Assembly (NCBI GenBank): GCA_963681505.1
Contig: OY811989.1
Location: 3,155,314 to 3,219,313, forward strand
DNA: 64,000 nt
Source: Eunapius fragilis
Taxonomy: Eukaryota; Porifera; Demospongiae; Spongillida; Spongillidae
Direction: 5' to 3'
In this document: positions 12,305 through 22,404 of the stretch, one piece after another
Layout: each line of letters opens with the position of its first letter
Numbering within the stretch: position 1 is the first letter of the stretch
Notes under the pieces: generated by a model
What the model was told of the DNA's origin: nothing
Seen by the model: only the letters and a program-made list of their open reading frames with translations
Database searches by the model: none
Made by a program: the position numbers and the translations under genes

Positions 12305-13085
12305 ATATTTTGTATCCTATGAAGCCGAAAGGAGATGGAGCTACCATTATGGTAAGTGGCGTCTCAGTTCCATGCCAAGGCTGGTTGGGACTAGAAACCA
12401 TTGAGCCCAAAAGTGATGGAACATGGAAGCACGATAATGTAATGAATAATCTGGAAAAAGTAATTGATCGATTCAAACATATGTATCCAGGATGCCAATT
12501 GTTGTTGACATATGATAATGCTCCCTCTCACACTGCTGTAAAAAAAAGGGTCACTGTCTACTGCTCATATGAACATGACTGATGGAGGCAAGCAACCAAT
12601 CATTACACAAATGGGATGGTTTGAAACATTTGATTTGACCACAAACTCAATGAAGAAAGTGTTACAGCAAATGTGGTATCCAGGGCAAGATGGAACACCC
12701 ATTGCTAAAAGTGCATTACGAGTATGTAAAGAGCGAGGTTTAAAAAGGATCGAAAAAATGAGACTGGATGATCTAAGGGCATTGCTAGCATCCCAACCTG
12801 ATTTTGCAAGTGTGAAACCAGAGATCCAACAAGAAGCAGAGAGACGTGGACACATTTTACTGTTTGGCCCAAAGTGTCATCCGGAATGCATGCATGTTGA
12901 AATGTGCTGGGCATATGTTAAGCAATACTGTAGACAACATTGTGGACAGAGTATTACTGCTCTCTGAACTAGCCTCCAACATGCATTGTCAGAACAGCAC
13001 CTGACAGTGAAGCAACATACTGCCTTCTCTCAACACACTTTGAAGTGGATTGAGGCGTACTCACATGATGCAGATGGTGTTGCAG
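12305..13085 (+). pseudogene. DDE-superfamily transposase fragment, one frameshift
   Basis: Two plus-strand frames (12318-12545 and about 12560-12966) are one protein broken by a 1-nt shift in a run of A at 12541-12549. Visible parts are TIMVSGVSVPCQGWL, HMYPGCQLLLTYDNAPSH (probable second catalytic Asp), TDGGKQPI, QPDFASVKPEIQQEAERRGH and LFGPKCHPECMHVEMCWAYVKQYCR (probable catalytic Glu). This pattern belongs to a DDE endonuclease family common in fungi and invertebrates. The amino terminus with the first catalytic Asp is missing. The carboxyl end continues to about 13080, where it meets a tetranucleotide repeat. Confidence 0.7.
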
Positions 13086-13215
13086 ATTCATGCATGCATG
13101 TAGGTATGTATGTATGTACATGTGTATGTGTGTATGTATGTATGCATGCATGTATGTACATATGTACTGTATGTATGTATGTATGTATATATGTATGTAT
13201 GTATGTATGTACATC
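13085..13215. repeat. (ATGT)n tetranucleotide microsatellite
   Basis: Imperfect ATGT/ATGC repeats fill this interval. Reading frames in it (runs of M-Y-V-C or H-T-Y-I) are low-complexity artefacts. Confidence 0.95.
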
Positions 13216-13868
13216 CGCGTGGCGCGTAGATGGGCGGCTCATGGCATTGGATTTTTTCCCTTGTCCCCATTCCTTTATCTACGCTGCCACTTGGTGTGTT
13301 CGCTGGCCCCGTCATACTACAACCAACTTTTCGGCTCATCTCGAGGAGTTTCCATCTGTTTTTTTCTGGGCAGTGAGCTATAATTGGAATTTCGCCCTTA
13401 TGCTACCTGGTCCGCTGCTACCCTACGAGATGCGACGGTGCTGCTCCTACTAAAAATGAGAAAGTTTGTGTCTTTTTTCGCCTGCTATATTACTAACGGG
13501 CCGGAGTCACCATTTGTTGAAGACGATGGTTAGTCCTCCAGGTTTGGATGCAGACACGCTCCCGTGACTCCACGAGCAAATAAAGCCCAAGTTTTTAGCG
13601 GACAGTTCTGTTTCCATCTTGTTGTGTGCTATTATTGTGGACATTAGATACTGCGTGTGTTCTCCTGCCTATAAACCTCCTCCCCTAACATGTTTGTACC
13701 ATGTGCAAATGCGATGGTGATTATTTTTATTTTTATTTTTATTTTATTTTTGAAGAGATATTATCATTATTACATCACACTAAATACACATATGCTATTC
13801 ACAAATGCAACAATAAGTCACAAAACAACATACAAACTCAAATATATTCCTGATGATGGCAGGAAAGT
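13216..13868. other. Unassigned stretch
   Basis: No protein was recognised. The interval at 13430-13650 has the look of a retroelement end (an AATAAAG motif near 13578), but I found no partner repeat in the window. Simple T/A repeats lie at 13725-13755. Confidence 0.3.
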
Positions 13869-14040
13869 CTTATTATTATTATTATTATTATTATTTATTT
13901 ATTTTTAATTATTGTTAAAGATATGACAGTGAAAATTATAACATGACATTATTATATAAAATAAGAAAAACAATAAATGCATTTACTGAAGAATCCAAAT
14001 AATACATACATAAATGTCCAGACACACTGAGACACACTGG

Positions 14041-17000
14041 CTATGAAAGTGACAAAGAGGAACTATCCCCCTCCTGAAGGGAACAGCCACATCGTAAGAG
14101 GAGGGCTCGGGCATTGGCTCGCACAAGAGTCAAATTAAGGCGGCCATACAAGCTGCAGACAACCTTGGACTTGGGGGAGTTGGTCCTTGTGGCAAGGTAT
14201 GATGCAAGCCGTGAAAAAGCTTGCATCGCTTCATTGCCCCAGGCTCCATATGACTCGGCCACAAGGGGAATACAAGTCCACCCTAGCTCGGAACACTTGG
14301 CATCATTGGCAGAGTGCTTCCTTAGCTCAGCAGCAACCGCTGCTGACCCTGCTGTGCGACCCGCTTCAGAGATAAGAGTAGGGTTAAGCGGAGACACCAC
14401 AGTAAGGTCAAAGGCAGCAGGCTTGCCACAGAGCCAATTGGAAGCTAGGATGTCAGCAGGGCGTGTGTTCCGAAGCTCATGTCCTAGTCCACTACCGGCC
14501 TCTGCCTTGGCGCTGATGCAGGCATGATGGCAGGTTTGAAGCACTACATCCCTGAGCTTGTTGTGCCTGGATACAGCATCACCACCTCTCTTACATGTTA
14601 TTGCATGGTGACCTAGGGGATCCAAGGGATGTTCTGGACACAATGCACAGGGAGGTGAGCCAGGTGAGGTGTTTAGCCCCAGCCACCACTTGATGGCCAT
14701 TTGGTGCTCGTTGGGGTCTAAGCTTAGACCCAGGCCTGGAGATGGTACTACAGAGAGCCAAGCAGAGGCATGGGGAGAGGAGATAGACAGGAGACGAGCC
14801 TTGTCAGCCACAGAGCTCTGGGATAGAAGAGAGTTAAATTGAATGTTTTCTAATGCAGCTGATAGAGTGTGTTGTCGGCAAGGAGAAGATGCAAGACTGT
14901 TAATATTAATTGCACTCTCAGGGGGAACACACCTATTGTAGGAATTGACCTCATCAGCCAGGAAATTATCTGATGGTGAGGCAAGGCCTGCAGTACTGAT
15001 GGAGGCGATAAAGGCTGCATTAGAGTGATGAGCTAGTGAACGAAGCCCCAGGCCACCTCTGCTTAAGCTCAACTGGGCCTGCATCCAAGAACTGTCAGTA
15101 GTGTCAATAACTTGGCACTCTGTGAAGGTGCACCTAACCTGCTCATCAAAGGCATGCAACTCATCCAATGCCAGGGATGGGGGAGTGGAACGTGCAATAT
15201 GGACCAATTTGGTAAATCCACCACACATGCGTAGTAGAATGAGAGCAATCTGAGGATCACATGACCCGAGCTTAACCAGGGATGATAGCAAAATGGAGGC
15301 AGCAGCACGTTTATAGGCAATAAATGATGAACAAAAAGCAACATCCCCTATGGGGGCTCCAAGGATGATAAGATTGGGAGTACAAGATTTGTTCATCTGT
15401 GAAGGGAATACACTGAGGTCACCTTGGCCAAAAAGCTCACATTTAGATGGATTTAGATGGAGCCCCAATGAGGGACCTAAATCTTGAAGTAGACATACAA
15501 CATGCTGGACAGAGGTAGATGGGCCGGCCACCACCCCATCATCCAGGTACCATGCATTGAAAAGTAAGTCTTGGCAACTTTCCTCCTTGGAGATGGAAAG
15601 GACCAGATGGTGCAGGACCAAGGCGAAGTAGAAGGGACCTAGGGGATCCCCTTGCTGCACACCAGCCTCAGAAGTCAAAGTTCCCAAAGAATGCCACAGG
15701 AAAGGGTGTTGGCCATAACACCATGTTGTCCATGGGAGAAGGGGAAAATGTAGGGTGCATTGGTCAAGGAGGGACTGGCGAGACACTAGGTTGAAGGCAT
15801 TTTTCATATCAACCTTCAAGCAGACAAATTCAGGGTCGTGCCAATGATTATCAAGACAACGTCTGAGGCCATGGATTACCTTCTCACATCCTTGGGGGAG
15901 AGCAACACCAAACTGAAAAGGTTGAAAGAAAGCAGAAGCATCTTCCTTAATCAAACTGCATAGACATTTGCTGGTGAGTCGGCGAAGTGATTCACCCACT
16001 GCAATGGGCCTGATGTCCTGTGTACCTTTCCTTAAAGCAACTAAGCTGCCCCCGGCCATGTACTGGGAAATTGCAGCTGGGGCTTGTCCAGAGGCAAGGA
16101 GATTTATTATACCTCGAAGGAGGGAGCAGATGGATGTAGGAACTGGAACTTCAGCCACATCAAGAAGGTGTTGGATGCGCAGACCTGTGGGGCCTGCTGC
16201 AGAGGCCTTGGGGAATGATTGAAGGATAGACAGGACATTAAAGTCTGGTGGTAAGATTGGAGAGGCCAATGGAAGAGGTGGGTGAGCAGGAGGTAGTGGG
16301 GGAGGACTCTTGGGGTGTTTGGCTGATAGCTGAGTCCATGTATCCTCAGTATTGGGAGCGAGACCTGAAGAGGTAAGGATCTGGCAAGCCTTTCCAAGAA
16401 GGCCGTCCTTGGCAAGAGAAATGGCTTCAGTGATCTTCTTTACATCCTCCTCAAGGGGTGAAGACCAGGGGCCATGGTGTGACACATGCTGTTTGGTACG
16501 AGCCCACAATGATGTAAACTGACCACACTCCCAGGCCTCACATAGCAGTTTGATGTCAGTTGGGTGGTGACGGCGACCACGGCGTGGGGCAGAAGGAAGT
16601 ACACATTTTGGTAGCATAAAAAGTTTGAGCCATGACTCCACGTTGTTATTGTATAGAATGTTAGACAGTGTTGATGCAAGGGCACGCGCAAAAGCATGCC
16701 TGAACTTGGACGGAATGAAACGAATTGTTGGGCACTTTTGGCTGAAGACTTCATCCAGAGTAGGTAGACTGTTAACGGATGGAGAAGGAAGGGTGGAAGG
16801 GCTGGGAAGCTGTGCATTGAAATTACCACAGCAACGTCTTTGGTGGGACAAAGACCGAGAAGAAGACACAAGTTGGCGGCAGCGTGGACAGATGAAGAGG
16901 CCTTGTGTACTAAGCCAAGAAGCAGGAACCTCACCTACAAGGATGCCATGCGCATGTTTTTGCATGTGCGAGTGCCACATCGAGGGAGCAATACGTGCTT

Positions 17001-17154
17001 GGCAACCCAGAACTGTGCAAGGTGATCTGCATGCTGCAATGTCTTGATTGAATGCCGATAAGGAAGGCTGCATGGAGGCAGCGAATGCGCAAGGGTCCTG
17101 GTCATTTGAAACAGGCAGGTCCTTTTGCCCGAGCGCTGGTAGGTTAGATGACAC
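14041..17154 (-). CDS. RLE-type retrotransposon polyprotein (zinc fingers, RT, endonuclease), intact 1037 codons
   Basis: The protein would bind target DNA, nick it and reverse-transcribe the element RNA. Seen in order: a C2H2 finger (C-x4-C-x9-H-x5-H, about residues 47-67) and a second C2-type finger at about 88-108; RT motifs DIRPIAVGESLRRL, FQFGVALPQG, VDMKNAFN (motif A Asp), GVQQGDPLGP (motif B) and WYLDDGVVAGP (motif C; YLDD instead of the usual YADD); a CALCP…LGHH…C knuckle near residue 840; then RHNKLRD, RPADIL and AFDLTVVSP, which fit a PD-(D/E)XK restriction-like nuclease. The frame is open from ATG to stop and all visible catalytic residues are kept, so it could be functional. The exact clade (R4, NeSL or another) is not settled by eye. 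Confidence 0.85.
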   Translation of the reverse strand: MSSNLPALGQKDLPVSNDQDPCAFAASMQPSLSAFNQDIAACRSPCTVLGCQARIAPSMWHSHMQKHAHGILVGEVPASWLSTQGLFICPRCRQLVSSSRSLSHQRRCCGNFNAQLPSPSTLPSPSVNSLPTLDEVFSQKCPTIRFIPSKFRHAFARALASTLSNILYNNNVESWLKLFMLPKCVLPSAPRRGRRHHPTDIKLLCEAWECGQFTSLWARTKQHVSHHGPWSSPLEEDVKKITEAISLAKDGLLGKACQILTSSGLAPNTEDTWTQLSAKHPKSPPPLPPAHPPLPLASPILPPDFNVLSILQSFPKASAAGPTGLRIQHLLDVAEVPVPTSICSLLRGIINLLASGQAPAAISQYMAGGSLVALRKGTQDIRPIAVGESLRRLTSKCLCSLIKEDASAFFQPFQFGVALPQGCEKVIHGLRRCLDNHWHDPEFVCLKVDMKNAFNLVSRQSLLDQCTLHFPLLPWTTWCYGQHPFLWHSLGTLTSEAGVQQGDPLGPFYFALVLHHLVLSISKEESCQDLLFNAWYLDDGVVAGPSTSVQHVVCLLQDLGPSLGLHLNPSKCELFGQGDLSVFPSQMNKSCTPNLIILGAPIGDVAFCSSFIAYKRAAASILLSSLVKLGSCDPQIALILLRMCGGFTKLVHIARSTPPSLALDELHAFDEQVRCTFTECQVIDTTDSSWMQAQLSLSRGGLGLRSLAHHSNAAFIASISTAGLASPSDNFLADEVNSYNRCVPPESAININSLASSPCRQHTLSAALENIQFNSLLSQSSVADKARLLSISSPHASAWLSVVPSPGLGLSLDPNEHQMAIKWWLGLNTSPGSPPCALCPEHPLDPLGHHAITCKRGGDAVSRHNKLRDVVLQTCHHACISAKAEAGSGLGHELRNTRPADILASNWLCGKPAAFDLTVVSPLNPTLISEAGRTAGSAAVAAELRKHSANDAKCSELGWTCIPLVAESYGAWGNEAMQAFSRLASYLATRTNSPKSKVVCSLYGRLNLTLVRANARALLLRCGCSLQEGDSSSLSLS

Positions 17155-17209
17155 AGGAAGTGGGTTGCCGCAATGAGGTGATGTTGATATTGATATGGGT
17201 TGAGGTTGA

Positions 17210-17210
<1 letters not shown>

Positions 17211-17249
<39 letters not shown>
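17211..17249. repeat. (ATT)n microsatellite shared by two retroelement copies
   Basis: Thirteen ATT units separate the 5' end of the 1037-codon element from the 3' end of the 17250-17790 fragment. Both elements lie on the minus strand, head to tail through this repeat. Confidence 0.95.
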
Positions 17250-17798
17250 TACTATATAAACGTACAACTAAACTACTAATGGCAAGTTAGGAGGGTGGAA
17301 GCTCCCTGGCCAGGATGGCTCTAGCAATGGACCGAACCAGGACCACATTCAACCGGCCATACATTTCAGCCACAACTACTGCCTTGGGGGAGGACTGGTG
17401 AATGGCTAGGAAGGATGCCAGCCTGGAGAAGGTATCATGTGCCTGCTTGCCCCAATTGCCATAAGTCTCCACCGCCAATGGGATGCAGGACCAGCCCAAC
17501 TCTTGGCACTTGGGTCCATTGGAGTGGAGCTTGCGGGTCTCAGCTGCCAGGGCTGCCACACCAGCCTGGTGACATGATTCACCTAAGATGACAGAGCAGA
17601 GTGGTGAGGTAATGGTCAGGTCTAGTGCCGCAGGTTGGCCTCTGTCCCAGCCAGCAATGAGGATGTCAGCAGGTCTGGTATGGGAAAGGTCTCTGGTAAG
17701 GCCATGACCTCTCTCCACACTCACACTTAGGTGGGCACGACGACAAAGGTCAAATACCTCATCTCGGAGACGATTATGGCGTGTGACCACATCCCCCC

Positions 17799-17799
<1 letters not shown>
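17250..17799 (-). mobile_element. 5'-truncated RLE retrotransposon fragment, second subfamily (endonuclease end)
   Basis: A 167-codon minus-strand frame (17790-17287) covers only the carboxyl endonuclease region: RHNRLRDEV, TRPADILIAGW, AALDLTITSPL, ETRKLHSN and YGNWGKQAHDTFSRLASFL. It clearly differs from the neighbouring 1037-codon element. Its 3' end (CTTGC.ATTAGTAGTTTAG then TTGTAC) is shared with the copy ending at 22170, which defines the subfamily 3' terminus. It is bounded by (ATT)n on both sides (17211-17249 and 17800-17834). Confidence 0.8.
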
Positions 17800-17834
<35 letters not shown>

Positions 17835-17845
17835 GTATGTATGTA
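17800..17845. repeat. (ATT)n then (ATGT)n microsatellite
   Basis: A simple repeat marks the 5' truncation point of the fragment at 17250-17799. Confidence 0.95.
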
Positions 17846-17887
17846 AGTGCTTGTAATTCTCACATAGTGATAATTTTGCATTCTTTC

Positions 17888-19137
17888 AGGACCCTTGGCA
17901 GCCAATTCGATCATTTATAGATGCTTTTAACCAGACAAGGGAAGTGAAGATAAAACAGGTTGCTTTCTTGTAGTTGATGAATGCATGAGAGCGTGGAGAG
18001 GTAAAGATGGAAAGTATTTAGCAGATGGACTTCCACATGTGACCAAGATCAAAAGAAAGCCGGAAAGTGTTGGAGCTGAACTGAAGTCAGTATGCTGTGG
18101 TCAATCTGGTGTGCTTCTGCATCTTAACATTATGGAAGGGAAAGATGTCAACATGAGAAGTTGTTTGAACACGAGTTCAGAACTGGTACTGCAGTCACTT
18201 TGCGATTGATGCATTCATATTTTGGAACTGGACGTATTGTTATAGTAGATAGTGCTTTCTCTTCTGTAAAAACCTTTATCGCACTGAAGCAGCGTGGTTT
18301 GTACTTCATGGGTTTAGTAAAGACAGCTCATAAGCAATATCCCAAGGTGTGGCTGAAGAATTGGGCTAGTGGCAGGAACAATGGAGGTGAGAAGCCAGCT
18401 CGTGGAAGTCATGTTGTGTTGGAAGCAACAGACACCTGTGGTGAAGAATTTTATGCTGTTGGTTGGGCCAAAAAGAAGCCTACATTCATTGTATGCAATG
18501 CTGGTACTACATGAGAAGCAGTGGACTGTGTGCGTTATAGCACGAGGAAAGAGGTTGTAAATGGGGACTATATTACAGTATCATATAAAAAACGAATCAA
18601 ATGCTGTCCGAGCAATTGAACAATTTTATCGTCATTTTGGAGCTGTAGATCAACATGACCATTTGCGGCAGGGGTCATTGGAAGTGGAACACTTGTGGTG
18701 CACAAAAACCTGGTGGCACAGGCTGTTTGGCTCAATTCTCGGAATGATTGTTACAGACGCATATCTTGCTTACAAGTTTGAGCAGTGAACTCCACATGAG
18801 ATTAGATGATGAAGTAGACTTCACCACATTTATTGGACAGCTTGCTTATCAATTGATTAATAATGAATTTCTGGATGTTGAAGAGCCCCATGACACCTAT
18901 TCATTGCCTTTATCCTCTTATTTTTTCATGCAGGCTGTACATAAATGCTTATTGTTGAGTTCATTGCCACAATACCAGGAGACTACTGGGAGATGCCAAC
19001 GTCATTGCAATATGTGTTCTAGGAAGTGCTCTTATTATCATTCACTTTGCAGTGATATAGTCTCACACAGAATTGTAGCTTTCTTTAATCCAGGGAAACA
19101 AACATGCTTCGAAGAGCATCTGAAATCATTCAAGTAA
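17888..19137 (+). pseudogene. piggyBac-derived (DDE_Tnp_1_7) transposase pseudogene
   Basis: Several plus-strand frames read as one PGBD-type transposase: VVDECMRAWRG (first catalytic Asp region, about 17970), GLPHVTKIKRKPESVGAELK, FGTGRIVIVDSAFSSVKT (second Asp, 18220-18270), RGLYFMGLVKTAHKQYP, RGSHVVLEATD, AVDQHDHLRQGSLE, TWWHRLFGSILGMIVTDAYLAYKFE, and a cysteine-rich tail (CQRHCNMCSRKCSYYHSLC … TCFEEH). The frame is broken near 17970, 18155, 18510-18570 and 18785. The amino terminus is missing. It is a dead copy sitting between RLE fragments. Confidence 0.8.
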
Positions 19138-19374
19138 ACTATTGCATCTCTTGATGAGTTAGACATGTTCCTCTTTTTTTGCTGTTATGTTATCATTATT
19201 AATTTTTTTTGGGTCATGCATGTATTTGCAAGTGTGCTATATTCAAAACCTACACGTAGCCATTGTAGGTCTACACGTAGGACAGGCTACTAATTGCTCT
19301 AAAGTATCGGAAAAACTACGATAACTACTCTATTAACTACATGCTTTACAATGAGGGAAGTGATGGTTAGGGCT
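19138..19374. other. Short spacer between piggyBac and RLE fragments
   Basis: It contains a small inverted pair (CTACACGTAG near 19250-19280). No coding signal. Confidence 0.4.
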
Positions 19375-20059
19375 TGACACAGCTGAGGGTTCTGTTTGTG
19401 CACTCTGCCCAGATAAAATGTTGGATCCCCTAGGGCATCATGCCACTACTTGTAAGCGGGGTGGGGATGTGGTATTCCGCCACAACAGGTTGAGGGACAC
19501 ATTGGCAGAAACATGTAGGCGAGCCCACTTTAGTGTACAAGTAGAAGCTGGCTGCAACCTTACACTAGATCACAGCCACTCTCGTCCAGCAGATGTCCTC
19601 ATTTCCAACTGGGCTCTGGGGAAAACGGCAGCCTGCGGCATATCAGTTACCTTTTCGCTGAACTCAAACAATATGTCTGAAGCAGGAGTAACTGCTGGAG
19701 CAGCTGCGCAAGCCACTGAGCTCAGAAAGCATGAGGCCAACGATGTGAAGTGCAGCGAGTTAGGTTGGTTATGTATCCCTCTTGTGGTTGAGTCATATGG
19801 CGCATGGGGGAAAGAGGCTATGGAGTCATTTTCAAGTCTAGCCTCTCGCATCAAGGCCCAAATCTGCCGTTCTATCAGAGCTGTATGGCCGGCTCAATCT
19901 GAACCTAGTAAGGGCTAATGTGAGGGCTATAATGTCCAGATATTGCCCTCAAGATTATTTCTGAAGTGTTATTTAGTTTTGGTCATGTTTTTGTGTGTTT
20001 TGTATGTCCTATAATTGTATCTTGTATCATGTCAATAATAATAATAATAATAATAATTA
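19375..20059 (+). mobile_element. RLE retrotransposon fragment, third subfamily (CCHC and endonuclease end)
   Basis: The plus-strand frame 19375-19918 carries CALCPDKMLDPLGHHATTCKRGGD, RHNRLRDTLAETC, SRPADVLISNW and YGAWGKEAMESFSSLAS, then is frameshifted near 19850. A ~115-bp 3' UTR leads into (AAT)n at 20034-20059. This matches the carboxyl third of the 1037-residue protein but is a separate lineage. The upstream two-thirds are missing. Confidence 0.75.
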
Positions 20060-20214
20060 CTTTCCCGTGTCGGCACCCAGACCCCAGAGGGTTAAAAACT
20101 TTAGTTTAGGATTCCTTGTGATTTCATTTTGTTCATGTTATTGATACGTGCTACTGTTTAATGTTGTAATGTTATGTTTAATAATAATATAATCACTAAT
20201 AAAAAATAAAACCT

Positions 20215-22180
20215 GATTGATGCTGCAGAGGTTCCTTTGCAAACTCCATTCCTCCAAACTCTCCGTGCTGTCGTCAATCTGCTAATTTCAGGTTGTGCTC
20301 CAATGGATGTAGCCATCTTTCTTGCTGGAGGTAACCTTACTGCCCTCAACAAGCCCACCCCAGGTGACATCCGGCCCATTGCTGTTGGGGAGGTCTTATG
20401 TCGTCTGACAGGGAAATGCCTATGTGCTGTCCTTCGAAGCAAAATGACATCATTTTTTGAGCCATATCAATTTGGTGTGGCTGTCCCCTGTGGTGCTGAG
20501 AGAATTGCTCATGGTTTGAGAACCTGTATAGATCAACACTGGATGGAGCATGACTTTGGTGTGTTGAAAGTAGATATGACCAATGCCTTTAATTTGGTTT
20601 CTCGTCAAGCTATCCTGTCAGAGTGTGCTAAGCACTTTCCTGAACTTCTACCTTGGGTCAGCTGGTGCTATGGACAGCATCCCCTTCTTTGGCACTCACT
20701 AGGTTGCTTGTTGTCAGAATCAGGTGTCCAACAAGGGGATCCACTTGGACCCATGCTACTTTAACTAGTCTTAAACATCCTAGTAATGAAAATAGCAAGA
20801 GACAGTGCCTGCTCTAACATTCCTTTCCATGCCTGGTACATGGATGATGGGGCTGTGGCTGGCCCAAGGTCTTCCTTATGCAGGATATTGACTCTGCTCC
20901 AGAAGGAAGGCCCTGCCCTGGGTATTATCATCAACCTGCCTAAGTGTGAGGTGTTTAGCCGACATGGGCTTGATATGTTCCCATTGAACATTAAGAAATC
21001 TGACAAGCCCTATATGGAGATTCTTGGGATTCCCATCGGTGACCTGGATTTTTGTTCCTCCTTCGTCTCCAAAAAACACTCTAAGGCCAAGATCCTATTG
21101 TCACAACTTGAGGAGGTTGGAGTTGTCGACCCTCAGGTTGCTTTAATCCTTCTTCGTCTCTTTGGATCCATATGCAAACTGGTACATCTGGCAAGGGCAA
21201 CTCCATCAACTCTTACATGTAAAGCCTTTGCTCTAATTGATGATGACATCAGAATGTCCTTCTGTCAATGCATTGGTGTTGACGCATCTGATACAGTTTG
21301 GCAGCAGGCTCAGCTTAGCCCAAGTAGAGGGGGCCTTGGGTTTCGATCATTATCTCGCCACTCATCAGCAGCATTCATCTCTTCTTTATGCTCATCTGGC
21401 TTTGGTATGCATTCATCTCCCCACCTGACTCAAGCAGTAGAGATCTTTAACAGCTTGGTCTCACCTGCAGATGTAGTCAGTGTCGAGTCGCTCCTCTCTA
21501 CACCAGTCTCTCAGAAATCCCTTTCTGGTAAGTTAGATGACCATGTCTTCAACTTACTGCTGAACTCATCTTCAGTAGCAGACAAAGCACGTCTTTTGTC
21601 AGTTTCCTCTCCCCATGCAGCATCCTGGCTTTCAGTTGTGCCCTCCGAGAGCTTAGGGCTTCACATGGATCCTCCTGTTTTCCAGGTAGGCATCAAATGG
21701 TGGCTTGGCCTTGATGTTTCAGAGGGCTCACAATGTGCACTATGCCCAGGTAGTACACTTGACCACCTTGGCCACCATGCAGTTACCTGCAAGTATGGTG
21801 GTGATGTTGTAACTCGGCATAACATGATTAGGGACATCCTGGTGGAGACATGTCGTCGGGCTCACATAGGGGTTAAGGTGGAAGTCGGCAACAACCTAAG
21901 TAGAGACCACAGTAAGACCCGTTCAGCTGACATAATAATAATCATCATAATAATAATAACTTATGGCAATTGGGGCAAGCAGGCACATGATACCTTCTCC
22001 AGGCTGGCATCCTTCCTAGCCATTCACCAGTCTTCCCCCAAGGCAGTATTTGTGGCTGAAATTTATGGCCGGTTGAATGTGGTCCTGGTTTGGTCCATTG
22101 GAAGAGCCATCCTGGCCAGGGAGTTTCCACCCTCCTAACTTGCTATTAGTAGTTTAGTTGTACTTAATAATAATAATAAT
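20215..22180 (+). mobile_element. Chimeric RLE retrotransposon, 5'-truncated, one nonsense codon
   Basis: The plus strand encodes RT motifs DIRPIAVGEVLCRL, FGVAVPCGAERI, VDMTNAFN, GVQQGDPLGP, then a TAA at 20761-20763, then WYMDDGAVAGP (motif C) and the region through CALCP…LGHHAVTCK and the start of the nuclease (about 21930). There the frame enters (ATA)n at 21932-21959 and leaves it in the last part of a different subfamily (YGNWGKQAHDTFSRLASFL, the 17250-17799 type), ending at 22138 with that subfamily's 3' end and another (AAT)n. The nuclease core is therefore deleted. The frame stays open through the repeat (a run of isoleucines). Confidence 0.8.
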
Positions 22181-22310
22181 TTGAAGTGTAATAATTCTGT
22201 ATGAACATTTATTCCAATAATAATGATAATAATAATAATAATAAAATTAGTTTCTCTATGTTTTTTTTTTTTTTTTTTTAAACTTTTTAATAATTATTAT
22301 TATTCCACAA
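22165..22310. repeat. (AAT)n-rich repeat cluster with poly(T)
   Basis: Three AAT/ATA/ATT blocks (22165-22180, 22215-22243, 22290-22305) and a T tract at 22261-22279 lie between oppositely oriented RLE copies. Confidence 0.9.
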
Positions 22311-22404
22311 AGATTACTTGTTCAACGAAATAAAACCCCTAAGTAGTGTACAGCACACCAAAAACACCCACAACACCCAAAGAACATCCACCCTAACCCA
22401 CATG

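Larger units (their letters stand above)
13869..17250 (-). mobile_element. Near-complete RLE-class non-LTR retrotransposon between two (AAT)n arrays
   Basis: In element orientation the order is an (AAT)n array (17211-17249), a short leader, one long ORF (17154 to 14041), a ~135-bp 3' UTR, and a second (AAT)n array (13870-13905). Target duplications cannot be seen because the target itself is a repeat. A single ORF with amino-terminal zinc fingers, a central RT and a carboxyl CCHC-endonuclease region is the layout of R2/R4/NeSL-type elements. Insertion into TAA repeats is known for the R4-group element Dong, so (AAT)n preference is plausible here. Confidence 0.8.

Noticed and set aside
16440..16934. 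Antisense frames over the 1037-codon RLE ORF (such as 14114-14527 and 16625-17047)
   Set aside because: They are shadows of the real minus-strand ORF and have no domain content.
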